From JBBATK01 sp044228285 (GTDB taxonomy: Bacteria; Bacteroidota; Ignavibacteria; Kapaibacteriales; NICIL-2), in contig JBGAVD010000004.1 of the NCBI GenBank assembly GCA_044228285.1, positions 1 to 64,000 on the forward strand: a DNA stretch of 64,000 bases. Direction: 5' to 3'. This document shows positions 1-15,000 of the stretch, piece after piece. The stretch's first letter is position 1, and the number at the start of each line of letters is the position of its first letter. A program made the translations under genes and the position numbers. The notes beneath the pieces were generated by a model. It saw only the letters and a program-made list of their open reading frames with translations. It was not told where the DNA came from and ran no database searches.

Positions 1-3000
1 AACGTAAGCTGCTCAAGTCGTTACACCGTAACCCGTACATATAGAGCAGTTGACGGCTGTGACAATAGCTCAACTGGTACCCAAATCATCACAGTATATG
101 ATAACGTACCACCAAGCATTACAACTCCAACAAACAAGACGGTTAACTGTACAGCAAACAATCAACCAAGTGCAACTGGCAGCGCAACCGCAACGGATAA
201 TTGCGATGGTGCAACAGTAAGCCACAATGATGCTCGCGTAAATGGTAACTGTCCAGGTAACTATACAATCAACAGAACGTGGAAGGCAGTAGACGCTTGT
301 GGCAATAGTGCAACAACGCTCCAAGTAATCACTGTCGTCGATACAACTGGTCCAGTGGTGACTCTCCCAGCAGATGTGACCATCAGCTGTACATCGAGTC
401 AAGACCCAAGTATTACTGGTAGAGCTACCGCAACTGATAACTGCAGCGGTGTAGTGAGCATCACATGGTTCAACTGTAGCTCAGTAATCGAAGGTTGTGC
501 AGGTAACTATCACTTTGATCGTACTTGGACCGCATCTGATTCATGTGGCAACTTCACAACAGCAAATCAAAGAATCACCGTTCGTGATTACACAGCTCCA
601 AGCATTACTTGTCCAGCTAACGTAACCATCGGCTGTACCGATTCACAGGAGATCTCAAACACCGGAAATGCGACGGCAACGGATGTTTGTAGCGATGTGG
701 TAAGTATCACCTACGCTGTGTGTCAGAAGTGTGAGGATAAAGATGGTTGTGACAACAACTATCATTTCAATCGCACATTCGTAGCTGCAGATGCTTGTGG
801 TAACTTCTCAACCTGTAATCAGTTGATTACGGTTCGCGATACAACCGCTCCAAGTATTACATGTCCAGCTGCAATCACAGTAACCTGTGCATCAGCAATC
901 CCAGCACAAACAACAACTGGTGTAAGTGCAACAGACAATTGTAGCGGTGCAGCGGTAGTCAGCTTTGTTTCGGATCAAACGGATAACGTGATTTGTGCAA
1001 ACAAGTTCGTCGTTAAGCGTACATTCAAGGCAACAGATGTATGTGGAAACACATCAACCTGTTCACAGAGAATCACCGTGTACGATAATGTGGCACCAAG
1101 TGTAACATGCCCAGCTTCAATCACCGTAGTCTGTGCATCCAACATCCCAAGTGCGAACATCAATAATGTTACTGCAACAGATAACTGCGGTGGTGCAACA
1201 ACCATTAGCGTGGTAGGCGATCAAACAACAAACGTGATCTGTGCAAACAAGTTCACTGTTGTTCGTACATACAAGGCAGTTGATGCTTGTTCGAATTCAG
1301 CAAGTTGCTCACAATCAATCGTCGTCTTCGACAACGTAGCTCCAACCATGAGCTGTCCAGCACCAGTTACTGTAACCTGTGCAACATCAGTACCAGCACA
1401 AAGCTCAATCGGCGTCAGCGCAGTTGATAACTGTGGTGGGGCAGTAACGATAGCATATGTTGGTGATGTAACCCGTGATGCAATCTGCGCTAACAAGTAT
1501 GTAATAGCTCGTACCTACAGTGCAACAGATCTTTGTGGAAACGCAACGACCTGTGCACAAGTCATCACGGTGAACGACAATGTTGCTCCAAGCATCACAT
1601 GTCCAGCACCTGTAACCGTAACCTGTGCAAGCTCAGTACCAGCAGCGAACGTTAATGCTGCAAGCGCAACAGATAACTGCAACGGTGCAGTAAGTATCAG
1701 CCACGTTGGCGATGTTACAAGTGACTTCATCTGTGTGAACAAGTACAAGATTACTCGTACCTACCGTGCAGCCGATCTCTGTAACAATGCAGCAACCTGT
1801 ACACAGATAATCACCGTTAATGACAATGTCGAACCAACAGTGACCTGTCCAGCGAACGTCACCTACACATGTGCTTCATCGATCCCAGAACCAAATGTTG
1901 GTAGCGTAACAGCTGTCGACAACTGTTCAGGAAACGTCCAGATCGCCTTCGTGGGTGATATTACCCGCGATGTCGCGTGTGCTAACAAGTTTATTGTACG
2001 ACGTAGATACTCGGCAACAGATGCATGCGGAAACGTAGGCACTTGCGTTCAAGTATTTACAATCAATGACAACGTGCCACCAACAGTTAGCTGTCCAGCG
2101 CCTGTAACCGTAAGCTGCGCATCTTCAATACCAGCAGTTTCTCTTACAGCAGTAAGTGCAACAGACAACTGCAATGGAGTTCCAACTATTAGCCATGTAT
2201 CGGATGTGACAAGCAACTTCGTCTGCGTCAACAGGTACACAGTCACCCGTACCTATCGCGCAATCGATCTTTGCTCAAATACAGCAACCTGCAGCCAAGT
2301 GATTACTGTTAATGATGATGTAGCACCAACAATCAACTGCCCAGCAGGTGTGACTGTTAGCTGTGCTTCAAATATCCCAACAGCGAACACGAATGGTGTT
2401 AGTGCTGTCGATAACTGCAACGGTAATCCAACTATCAGCATCGTTGGTGATCAAACAACAAACGTGATCTGTGCAAACAAGTTCACTGTTGTTCGCACTT
2501 TCAAGGCGATGGATGCTTGTTCCAACTCAGCGACCTGTTCACAGTCGATCGTTGTATTCGACAACGTGGCTCCAACCATGAGCTGTCCAGCACCAGTTAC
2601 TGTAACCTGTGCAACATCAGTACCAGCACAAAGCTCAATCGGCGTTAGCGCAGTTGATAACTGTGGTGGGGCAGTAACGATAGCATTCGTAGGTGATGTA
2701 ACCCGTGATGCTATCTGTGCTAACAAGTATGTAGTAGCTCGTACCTACAGCGCTACAGATCTTTGCGGAAACGCAACGACTTGTGCTCAAGTCATCACGG
2801 TGAACGACAATGTTGCTCCAAGCATCACATGTCCAGCTCCTGTAACCGTAACCTGTGCAAGCTCAGTACCAGCGGTCAACGTCAATGCTGCTAGCGCAAC
2901 TGATAACTGCAACGGTGCAGTGAGCATCACCCACGTAAGTGATGTTACCGATGATGTCCTCTGTGTCAACAAGTACAGTGTAATCCGTACATACCGCGCT

Positions 3001-6000
3001 ACAGACCTCTGTAACAATACGGCAACCTGTACGCAGATCATTAGAGTGAATGACAATATTGCTCCAACGATTAACTGTCCAGCAGGTGTAACTGTTAACT
3101 GTGCTAGTGCAATTCCAGCACAGAACGCAGCATCCGTAAGTGCAGTTGATAATTGCAATGGAACCCCAAGCATCAGCTTTGTTTGCGATGTAACGGGTAA
3201 CGTTGTCTGTGCGAACAAGTTTAGCGTAACGCGTACATACACGGCGGTTGATGCATGCGGTAATGCTACAAGCTGCGTTCAAATGATTTACGTTAATGAC
3301 AACATTCCACCAACAGTAAGCTGTCCAGCGCCAGTAACTGTAAACTGCGCATCATCAGTACCAGCAGTTTCTCTTACTTCAGTAAGTGCTACAGATAACT
3401 GTAATGGTGTTCCAAGCATCAGCCATGTTTCAGATGTAACAAGCAATTTCGTTTGCGTCAACAAGTACACAGTTACTCGTACATATCGCGCAACGGATCT
3501 CTGCTCAAACACTGCAACCTGTTCACAGATCATTACTGTTAATGACAACATTGCACCAACAATCAACTGTGCAGCAAACGTTACCGTAAACTGTGCTTCT
3601 AATGTTCCTGCAGTAACGTCAACGATCACAGGTGTGAGCGCTGTTGACAATTGTGTTGGAGCTCCAACAATTAGTCATGTGGGCGACCGCACAACAGATG
3701 TCATCTGTGCGAACAAGTACACCGTACTTCGTACCTACGTTGCAAGTGATGCTTGTGCTAACACGGCACAATGTGTTCAAGCAATTGTTGTCTATGACAA
3801 TATCGTTCCAACTATGAGCTGCCCAGCTCCAGTTACCGTAAGCTGCTCGTCAGCAATCCCAGCACACACAACAGTTGGTATCAGCGCTGCTGACAACTGT
3901 GGTGGCTCTGTCGCAATTGCATTCATCAGCGATATAACAAGTAACGTAAGCTGTGCAAATCAGTTTACGGTTACCCGTAAGTACAGTGCAACGGATCTTT
4001 GTGGAAACGCAACGACATGTGCTCAGATTATCACAGTTAACGATATCTATGCTCCAAGCATCACATGCCCAGCTCCTGTAACAGTTACATGCGCTGCATT
4101 GGTGCCAGCTCCAAATACTAACTCAGTAAGTGCCACCGACAACTGTAATGGTACACCAAGTATCAGCTTTGTGAGTGATGCAACAGGTTCTGTTGTGTGC
4201 GCAAACAAGTACGTCATCACACGTACTTATCGTGCAGCTGATCTTTGTGGAAACACAGCAACGTGCGGTCAGCTTATCACCGTTAATGATAACGTAGCTC
4301 CAACAATTGCATGCCCATCTAACCTTGTGGTTAGTTGTGCATCTGCTGTTCCTGCACAGAATACAGCATCAGTTAATGCTGTGGACAATTGTACTGGTAC
4401 TGTTCAGGTAAACTTCGTAAGTGACGTGACATCCAACGTGAGCTGTTCCAGTAAGTACACTCTTACTCGTACTTACCGTGCCCTTGATCTTTGTGGCAAT
4501 GCATCAACTTGCGCTCAGATCATTACTGTAAACGACAACATTGCTCCAGTATTGAGCACACCATCGCACAAGACTGTGACCTGTACAGAGTCGACATTGC
4601 CAGCGAATACTGGCTCTGCAACGGCAACTGACAATTGCAGTTCCACAACCGTGAGCTACACAGATTCTCGTATCAATGGCGCTTGCGCTGGTAGCTACAT
4701 GCTCAAGCGTACCTGGAAGGCTGAAGATGTTTGCGGTAATAGTTCTACAAGTCTTCAAACGATTACAGTGACTGACAACGTAGGTCCAGTTATTAGCTGC
4801 CCTGCTAACGTCACCATTAGCTGTCAAACACAGCAGGATCCAACAATCAATACATCTCTCGGATTTGCAACAGCTACGGATAACTGTAGTGGCGTTGTAT
4901 CAATCACATGGTTCAACTGCCCAACAACAAACGATGGTTGCGCAGGTAACTATCACTTCTTACGTACCTGGACTGCAACAGATTCCTGTGGTAACTTCAG
5001 TACATGTAACCAATTGATTACTGTTCGTGACTTCACAGCACCATCAATTACCTGTCCTGCAGCAATTAGCATTAACTGCCAAGATTCACAAGATGTATGT
5101 TACACGGGTAACGCTACAGCTACAGACAATTGCAGCAATGTTGCAAGTGTAACAAGTGGTGTATGCGGCGTCTGCACCGACAATGATGGTTGTGTAAACA
5201 GCTATCACTTTATTAGAACTTTCGTTGCAGCTGACTATTGCGGAAACTTCAATACATGCAGTCAGTTGATTACTGTTCGCGACATTACAGCTCCAACTGT
5301 AACCTGTCCATCAGCAATCACAGTCAGTTGCGCGAACGCGATTCCGGCAGCAGATACTCTTGCTCTTACAGCAACAGATAACTGCTCAGGCGTCATCCGC
5401 ATCAGTTTCGTGGCTGATCAGACAACAAACGTCGTATGTGCAAATAAGTTCAAAGTGATTCGCACCTATAAGGCGACAGATGGTTGTGGTAACTCTACGA
5501 CATGTTCACAAAGCATCACCGTGTTTGACAACGTTGCACCTAGCATCACATGTCCAGCAGCTACTACAGTTGCATGTACAGCAGACGTACCTACGCCAAA
5601 TACTTCTGTAGCATCAGCTACAGATAACTGCGGAGGTCATGCAACAATCACATTTGTAAGCGACAATACGACTGATGTCGTGTGCAGTAATAAATACAAA
5701 ATCTCACGCGTGTATCGCGCTTCAGACCTCTGTAATAACACTGCAACCTGTGTTCAAATCATTACGGTCAATGACAACATTGCACCTACAATGATGTGCC
5801 CAGCTGCACAAACCGTTAGCTGTGCAAGCGCTATTCCTGCTCAGAACACAGCTTCAGTTAATGCTGCAGATAACTGCATTGGCGCAACAACGATTACGTA
5901 TGTAAGTGACGTGACTTCGAATGTTAGCTGTGCTAACCAGTTCGTGGTAACACGTACGTATCGTGCTACGGACATGTGTGGCAATACAGCAACCTGTACA

Positions 6001-9000
6001 CAAGTTATTCGTGTTCATGACGCTACTGCACCTAGCATCGCTTGTCCAGCTCCGATAACGGTTACGTGTGCCTATTCCGTACCTGCTCCGGTGGTTGGCT
6101 CCGTTAGCTCCACTGACAACTGCAATGGCTCTACAACGATCACTTTTGTCAGCGATGTTAGCTCGGCAATCAGCTGTGTGAACAAGTACACAATCACGCG
6201 TACGTACCGTTCATCAGATGTTTGTGGTAATACATCTACATGCTCACAAATCATCACCGTTAATGATGATGTTGCGCCAAGTATTACATGTCCAGCTGCA
6301 ATCACAGTTGTGTGTGCATCTAGTGTACCAGCAAGTAATGTTTCGCTTGTAAGTGCAACAGATAACTGCGCAGGCTCTGTTACTATCAGCTGGGTAAGTG
6401 ATCAAACGTTCAATACGCTTTGTGCAAACAAATACGAGATTCGTCGCACGTACAAGGCAGCTGACGCATGTGGCAACTACACTACGTGTGCTCAGTCTAT
6501 CACTGTACATGACAATATTGCTCCTCAAGTAACATGCCCAGCGCCACTAACCGTAAGTTGTGCGGCAAGTGTTCCAGCTGTCAGTGTAACCTCTGTGAGT
6601 GCAACTGACAATTGTGCAGGTTCAATCGCTATTACTTGGGTTTCAGATGTTACTGTTAGCAGCACCTGTGCAAACAAGTATGTTGTTAGTAGAACATACA
6701 AGGCAACTGACGTTTGCGGTAACTATACTACATGCGCTCAGAGCATCACAGTAAACGATACAGTAGCACCTCAGGTTAGCTGTCCAGCACCTGTAACCGT
6801 TAGCTGTTCCTTTAACATTCCAGCTGTAGCAACCTCAACCGTAAGCGCTACTGATAACTGCGCTGGCACTGTAACAATTACCTTCGCTTGTGATGTAACA
6901 CATAGTGTTGTTTGCGCTAACAAGTTCAAGGTAAATCGCACATACGTAGCAACTGATGTTTGTGCTAACACGACAAGTTGTATTCAAGTGATCACCGTGA
7001 ACGACGATGTTGCTCCTACTATAGCTTGCCCTGCACCAGTTACCGTGACCTGTGCTTCTGCTATTCCATCTCAAAACACAGCTTCAGTTAGTGCAGCGGA
7101 CAACTGCCAAGGCGGATTGACAGTCAGCTTCGTTTGCGATGTTACTTCCGATGTTCAATGTGTAAATCAATTCAAGGTTACCCGTACGTACAAGGTTGTA
7201 GATGTTTGTGGCAACGCGGCAACGTGTAATCAGGTTATTGTTGTTAATGACAACGTTGCACCAGCCCTTACATGTCCAAGTACGATTACTGTCAACTGTG
7301 CCTCCGCTGTACCTGCAGCGAACACAAGTACGGTAACTGCAACCGACAATTGTTCTGGCGTACCAAGCATCAGCTTTGTACGTGACGTGACTTCAAACGT
7401 AGGATGTGCAAATCGCTATACAATCAGCCGCATTTACCGTGCAACTGATTTGTGTAGCAATACAGCAACATGTATCCAGACTATCATTGTTCATGACAAC
7501 ATTGCTCCGCAAATGACATGTCCTGCTCCAATGACTGTAAGCTGTACATCATCTGTTCCTGTTCAGAATACTTCGTCAGTAAGCGCAACCGATAACTGTA
7601 ACGGTGCTGTAACAATCAGCTTCGTGTCGGACCTCAGTTCTTCAGTTGTTTGCGCAAGTAAGTACACTCTAACTCGCACCTATCGTGCAACAGATGTATG
7701 TGGAAACAGTACCACATGTGCACAAGTAATTACTGTGAACGACAATGTTCCTCCAACAGTAACTGCTCCATGCAACGTAACCGTAGCATGTACACAATCA
7801 CTTGTACCTTCTAGCACAGGATCTGCAACTGCTACAGACAACTGTAGTGGTACAACGATCAGCTACACAGATACTCGTGTCAACGGTAACTGTGCTGGTA
7901 ATTACCTCATTAACAGAAAGTGGAAGGCAGTTGACGTATGCTCGAACAGCGCAACGGCAATGCAGACCATTACTGTTTATGACAACGCAGGTCCAGTCAT
8001 TACATGCCCAGCTCCAGTTACTGTAGATTGCCAAGCTGATTTAAGCCCTGTTAACAATTCGGCAATGGGCAAGGCGACTGCTACTGACGACTGCAGTGGT
8101 GTGATCAGTGTTACATGGTTCAATTGTCCATCATCCAACGATGGTTGTGCTGGTAACTATCACTTTAATAGAACTTGGACCGCTACCGATTCTTGTGGTA
8201 ACTACACTACATGTAATCAGCTCATCACGGTTCGTGATCGTACCGCACCATCTATTAGCTGTCCTGTAGATGTAACCGTCAACTGTCAAGATCCACAAGA
8301 CATTGCTCATACTGGTTGCGCAACAGCTACTGATAACTGCAGTGGTGTAGCTAGTATTACAAATGCGCTCTGTCCAGGAAGCGTTTACACTGATGGTTGT
8401 ACCAATAGTTATCATTACCAGCGCACATTCATCGCTACCGATAATTGCGGTAACTTTAGCAGCTGCAATCAATTGATTAGTGTACGTGACGTAACAGCAC
8501 CTAGCATGACATGTCCTGCTCCTGTGACTGTTGCGTGTGCACTCAGCGTTCCAGCTCCAAACATTAGTCTTGTAAGTGCAACTGACAACTGTTCGGGTGC
8601 TATTACGATCGCTTTTGTAAGTGATAAGAGTTCTAACGTTCTATGCGCAAACAAGTACACAATTACACGCACATATAGAGCAACGGATGGCTGTAACAAT
8701 ACAGCAACCTGCGCTCAAACGATTACCGTGTTCGACAACGTTAATCCAACGATTAGCTGTCCTGCACCTGTAACCGTTAGCTGTGCGTCAAACATCCCTG
8801 CGGTGAATACAAGTTCTCCAACAGCTGCAGATAACTGCGCAGCTGCACCAGCAATCAGCTTCGTAAGCGACGTAACATCGAATGTTACATGTGTTAACAA
8901 GTTCAAGGTGACACGTACGTATCGCGCAACGGACTTGTGCGGCAACACGGCAATCTGTACACAACTCATTGTTGTTAATGATAACGTTGCTCCAACAATG

Positions 9001-12000
9001 GCTTGTCCTGCGCCAATCACCGTCACCTGCTCCTCCGATGTGCCAGCTGCAAGCATCAATAGCGTAAACGCTGCAGATAATTGCAGTGGAGCACCAAGCA
9101 TCAGCCACGTCAGTGATGTTACTTGCAATGTAGTCTGTGTTAACAAGTATCAAGTAACACGCACCTATCGTGCTGTAGATCTCTGTGGTAACAGTACTGT
9201 CTGCACACAAACAATTACAGTAAATGATAACGTAGCTCCTACAATGGACTGCCCAGATCCTGTAACCGTAAGCTGTGCATCTTCTATTCCAGCGCAGAAT
9301 ACAGCATCTGTTGGGGTTGCAGACAACTGCTACGGAACTCCTACAGTATCGTTTATCTGCGACGTTACCTCAAACGTGATCTGTGTGAACAAGTTTACTG
9401 TTACGCGCACCTATCGCGCTACAGATCTGTGTGGAAACACAAGTGCCTGCACGCAGACTATTACTGTTAATGACAACACTGCACCAAACATGACATGTCC
9501 AGCATCACTTAGTGTAAGCTGTACATCGAATGTGCCTGCGCCAAACACTAATCTTGTTACAGCAACTGACAACTGTAGCGGGGCTCCAGCAATCAGTTGG
9601 GTTGCAGATCAAACATCAAATCAAACATGTTTGAACAAGTACACTTTGACACGTATCTACAAAGCAACAGACTACTGCGGTAATGCAACTACCTGTGCTC
9701 AGATGATTGTTGTTAATGACAACATTGCACCTCAAATGAGCTGTCCAGCACCTGTAACAGTTGCTTGCTCTGCGTCAATTCCAGGATTCAACTGTACATT
9801 GGTTAGCGCAACTGACAACTGTATCGGCAACGTTGCCATCACATGGGTTGGCGATCAGACTGTCAGCACAATCTGTGCAAACAGATTTACTGTTCATCGT
9901 ACATATAAGGCAACAGACGTTTGCGGTAATTTCACTACAAGCAACCAAGTTATTATCGTTGACGATAACATCGCACCAGTGATGACTTGCCCAGCAGCTG
10001 TAACGGTAAGTTGTGCTGAAGCAATACCAGCTGTATCAATCAGTGCGGTTAGTGCAACAGACAACTGTGTTGGCACAACAACGATTACGTGGGTTAGCGA
10101 TCAAACATCATCCATTCAATGTGCACACAAGTTCATCGTTAGCAGAAAGTACAAGGCTACCGATGTTTGTGGAAACTCGAGTCTCTGTACACAGACGATC
10201 ACGGTGTTTGATAATATCGCACCTCAGATGACTTGCCCAGCAAACGTTACCTATACCTGCGCATCTTCATTGCCTGCAAACAACTGTGCAACAGTTAGCG
10301 CTGCAGATAACTGCGCTGGCCAAGTATCAATCTCATGGGTAGGTGACCAAACAACGTCTTCAACCTGTGCGAATAAGTTCACAGTTAAGAGAACGTACAA
10401 GGCAACAGATGTCTGCGGTAATTTCTCAACATGTGCACAACTCTTGACAATTAACGACAACATCGCACCACAAATGACATGTCCAGCTGCTACAACAGTT
10501 AGTTGTTCAGCTTCCGTTCCAGCTTGTTCGGTATCAAGTGTAACAGCAACAGACAACTGTGCTGGCTCCGTATCGATCAGTTTTGTAGCGGACATGACAT
10601 CGAATGTTGTGTGTGCAAATCAATACAAGATCACGCGCGTTTATCGTGCAGCAGATGTTTGTGGCAACACAGCTACATGTGTACAGTTTATTACCGTCTA
10701 CGACAACGTAGCACCACAAATAACCTGTCCAGCTTCAAAGACTGTAGTTTGCGCTTCTGCTATCCCAGCTCCTAACACTGCATCTGTAAGCGCTACAGAC
10801 AACTGTTCAGGTAGCCCAAGCATTAGCTGGGTAGGGGACGAGACTTCTGAGTATGTCTGTGCAAACAGCTACACAGTAACTCGTACGTACATGGCTACGG
10901 ACTTGTGCTACAATACAGCAATCTGTGAGCAAGTCTTCACAGTAAATGATGAAGTACCTCCAACCATGAGCTGCCCAACGAACATTAGTGTTAGTTGTGC
11001 TTCTCAGGTGCCAAGTCCTTCGCCATCGAGTATTAGTGCAGGCGACAATTGCACAGGTGGTACAACGGTAAGCTTCGTTTCAGATGTAACATCAAATGTC
11101 ATCTGTGACAATAAGTATACCATTACTCGTACCTACATGGCATCTGATGCTTGCTCGAACTTCGTAACCGCAGCTCAGATTATTACCGTAAAGGATAACA
11201 TTGCTCCAAGCATTAGCTGTCCAGCTAACGTAGTAGTAACCTGCGCAGCAGCTGTTCCAGAGCCAGATGTCAATGATGTCACAGCAGTTGATTTCTGCGG
11301 TGGAGACGTAAGTATCAGCTTTGTATGTGATGTTACTTCAAATGTGGCATGTATCAATAAGTACACCATCACCAGAACATATCGCGCTATTGATGAGTGC
11401 GGCAATTCTGCAATGGCTGTACAGACAATCACTGTCAACGATAACGTTGCTCCAAGCATTACTGTTCCTGCGAACATTACTGTCAACTGTGCTTCAAACG
11501 TACCTGTTTGCAATACGAGCGGTGTAAGCGGTACAGACAATTGTGGTGGTCAAGTAAGCTTAGCTTTTGTTGCAGATGTCATCTCAAACCAAAGTTGTGC
11601 TAACAAGTACACCATCAATCGTAAATTCAAAGCAACTGATGCTTGTGGTAATGTTGTAACGGCTGCTCAGCTCATTATTGTAAATGATAACACAGCACCA
11701 GTCATCACTACACCTGCCGGTATAACTGTTGCTTGTGCGACAGCTGTTCCATCTCCAAGCCCAACATCAATTAACGCTGTTGATAATTGTAGTGGTAGCA
11801 CTGCAACGGTTACATGGGTGAAAGATGTGGTTACATCGACTTCCTGCGCGAGCAAGTACTCGATGAATCGTATCTACCGTGCAACGGATGCTTGTGGTAA
11901 CACTGCTACATGCTCACAGAACATCACTGTGAATGACGACGTTGCTCCTAGCATCAGTGCTCCAGCAAACATTACAGTAAGCTGTGGCACCAACATGGTT

Positions 12001-15000
12001 CCAAACAATTGTGGTGGCATGGCAACGGCTACTGATAACTGTGGTACAACAACCGTTAGCTACAGCGATTCAACTGTAGCGGCGAGCTGTGCTGGAAACT
12101 ATACGCTTATCCGTACATGGAAAGCTGTTGATCAATGTGCTAACAGCGCAACGGTTACACAGACGATCACTGTTCGTGATAACGTGCCACCTTCAATGAC
12201 AACGCCTCAGAACATTACTCTGGACTGTACGGCAGATATTAACCCTGCTACCAATACGACACTGATTCGTGCCACCGGCACAGACAACTGTAGTGGTGTT
12301 GTTAGTGTCACCTGGTTCGATTGCGAGCCAACAGCTGGTGGATGTTTGAATAGCTATACATTTAACCGTACATGGACAGTTACAGACGCATGTGGAAATT
12401 ATCGCACAAACAACCAGGTTGTTACTGTTCGCGACATCACACCACCTGCTCTGACAGCGCCTGCAAATGTCACTGTTACTTGCTCAGGTTCAGTTCCTGC
12501 TCCAGACGAGGATGCAGTTATTGCAACTGACAACTGTTCAATCACGGTTACAGTTACTCACGCGTACGATTCATACTCAAACTCAGCGTGCTCGAACAAG
12601 TATGTTATTACCCGTCTGTATCGCGCTATCGATATCTGCGGAAATACCTCGACATGCCGTCAGATCATTACAGTGAACGACAACATTGCACCTACATTAG
12701 TTGCTCCTGCAAACATTACCGTATCATGTAGCTCCGAGCGTACACCGAATACAACTGGTGTTGCTTCAGCTGATGATAACTGTATGGAGGATCCAACAAC
12801 CAGCTACACTGATGCCATTGTTTGCGGAAGCTGTGCAAATAACTTCACTATCAATAGAAAGTGGAAGGCACTAGACGCATGTGGCAACTCAGCAACCGCA
12901 ATGCAAGTGATCACGGTAAGTGATAAAACTGCTCCGATCTTCACAAACGCTGCAGAAGACTACACTATTGAGTGCTCTGCTGGCTCATACGCTATCAACT
13001 GCGCTCTTTCGGCTTGGGAAGCTGACCATGGAAACGCTACAGCTACAGACGCTTGCGGCGATATCTGTTGGTCAGTCACTGAAGGCTGCTGGACCTCAGA
13101 TTGCGGCGTAACGAAGCATATCAATGTTATCTTTAAGGCTACCGATGCCTGCGGCAATACCGCAACAACAACAGCAGTATTCTCTGTTGTTGATACAGAT
13201 GCACCAAACATGACGGATGTAGCAGACAAGACCTGGTCAAAGACTACCCCTGCAAACTCCACATTTAATACGTGTGTCTCAGATTGTAACTCCTACAGCT
13301 TAACCTATACCTTAGCTGGAGCTACAACTGGCAGCGGTTCTAATACACTTGTTGGCAAGTACTTCAATGAAGGTACAACAACAGTAATTTGGACAGCGAC
13401 GGATGCGTGTGGAAATACTGCAACAGTGACGTTCATTGTTGAAATTCCACGTACACAAACTTGTGTGAATTGCATCGCTGGACCAGTTATTCGCAATACA
13501 AACTCTGGCTGTACGTACGTCGTTCAAGGAACTGAAATGAACGCTTCGTATACAGATAACTGCACAGGAACGAAGACACTCAAGAATAACATCAACAACT
13601 CAAGTTCACTAGCTGGTGCTGTGTTCCAAGTTGGTACAACTGTTGTTACTTGGACATTGACAGATGCTTGTGGCTCAACCGCTACTTGCACAACCATTGT
13701 GAAGATCAAGGATAGCACTCCACCAACAGCAGTATGCAAGACCGCTACTCTTACGTTGGATGCATCCGGTCACGCTACTTTGTCAGCTTCAGCTGTGAAT
13801 AATGGCTCAAGTGACAACTGTTCATTCACAATGACTGTCACTCCAAATAGCTTCAGCTGCTGTGATGTTGGTACAAAGACCGTAGTTCTCAAGGTCACTG
13901 ACGCAAGTGGTAACACCGCTAAGTGCACAACAACTGTCACGATCGTTGAGAATACACCGCCAACTATCAGTTGTCAGGCGAATATCACCGTCACTGCTCC
14001 AAGCACAGATTGTGGTAAGAGCGTAACACTTTGCGCTACAGCAACAGATAACTGTAGTGAAGCAACCATCAAGTACACGAACGCGAACGGTAACGGTCAC
14101 TGTGGTAATGATTGGGACGATGATTACTATAACTGCAATCAACAACAATGCAACTGGCGCTATACCAAGACCTTCTACTTCCCAATAGGAACAACTCAAG
14201 TAAAGGCTATTGCAACGGACGCGAGCGGTAACACAGCTTCTTGCCAGTTCAGCGTAACAGTGAAAGACCCAACGCCACCAACGGTACACACCAAGAATGT
14301 TAGTGTATGCCTTGGTGCTAATGGAACAGTAACTGTAACCGCTGCGCAAGTCAATAACTGTTCGTCAGATATTTGCGGTATTCAGTCAATGACAGTTACG
14401 CCGAACACATTCAATTGTTCGAATCTCGGTCAGAATACAGTGAAGCTCATCGTAACTGATGTAAGTGGAAATACAGCTAGCTGTAATGCCATCGTTACTG
14501 TTAACGATTGTACTCCACCAGTGGCAGTTTGTAAGACTGCAACTATCAATCTTGATGCGAACGGCTGTGCAACATTGTCCGCTTCAGCAGTTGATGGTGG
14601 AAGCACCGACAATTGTGGAATCGTATCACGCACGGTTACTCCTTGTGCCTTCACCTGCGCTCAAGTTGGCTCAAATTCAGTTGTGTTGAAGGTCTATGAT
14701 GCCAAGGGTAACTACTCAACGTGCCGCACTACAGTAATTGTTAAGGATAACACAGCGCCTGTAATGACCTGTTCAGCGAACATCACCGTTTCAGGTGCTA
14801 GTTCTAACTATGGTTCAACCGGCTGTGGTAAGGATGTAACTCTCAATGTTACAGCAAGCGACAATTGCAGCTCAGCAGTATCAGTGAAGTATACCAGCGG
14901 TAACAACTATTGTGGTCTTGACTATGATGACTACTGTGGTTCCCGCACCTGTCCAAGCTATGGTACGTTCCGTTTCCCAGTAGGTACAACTACTGTTAAG

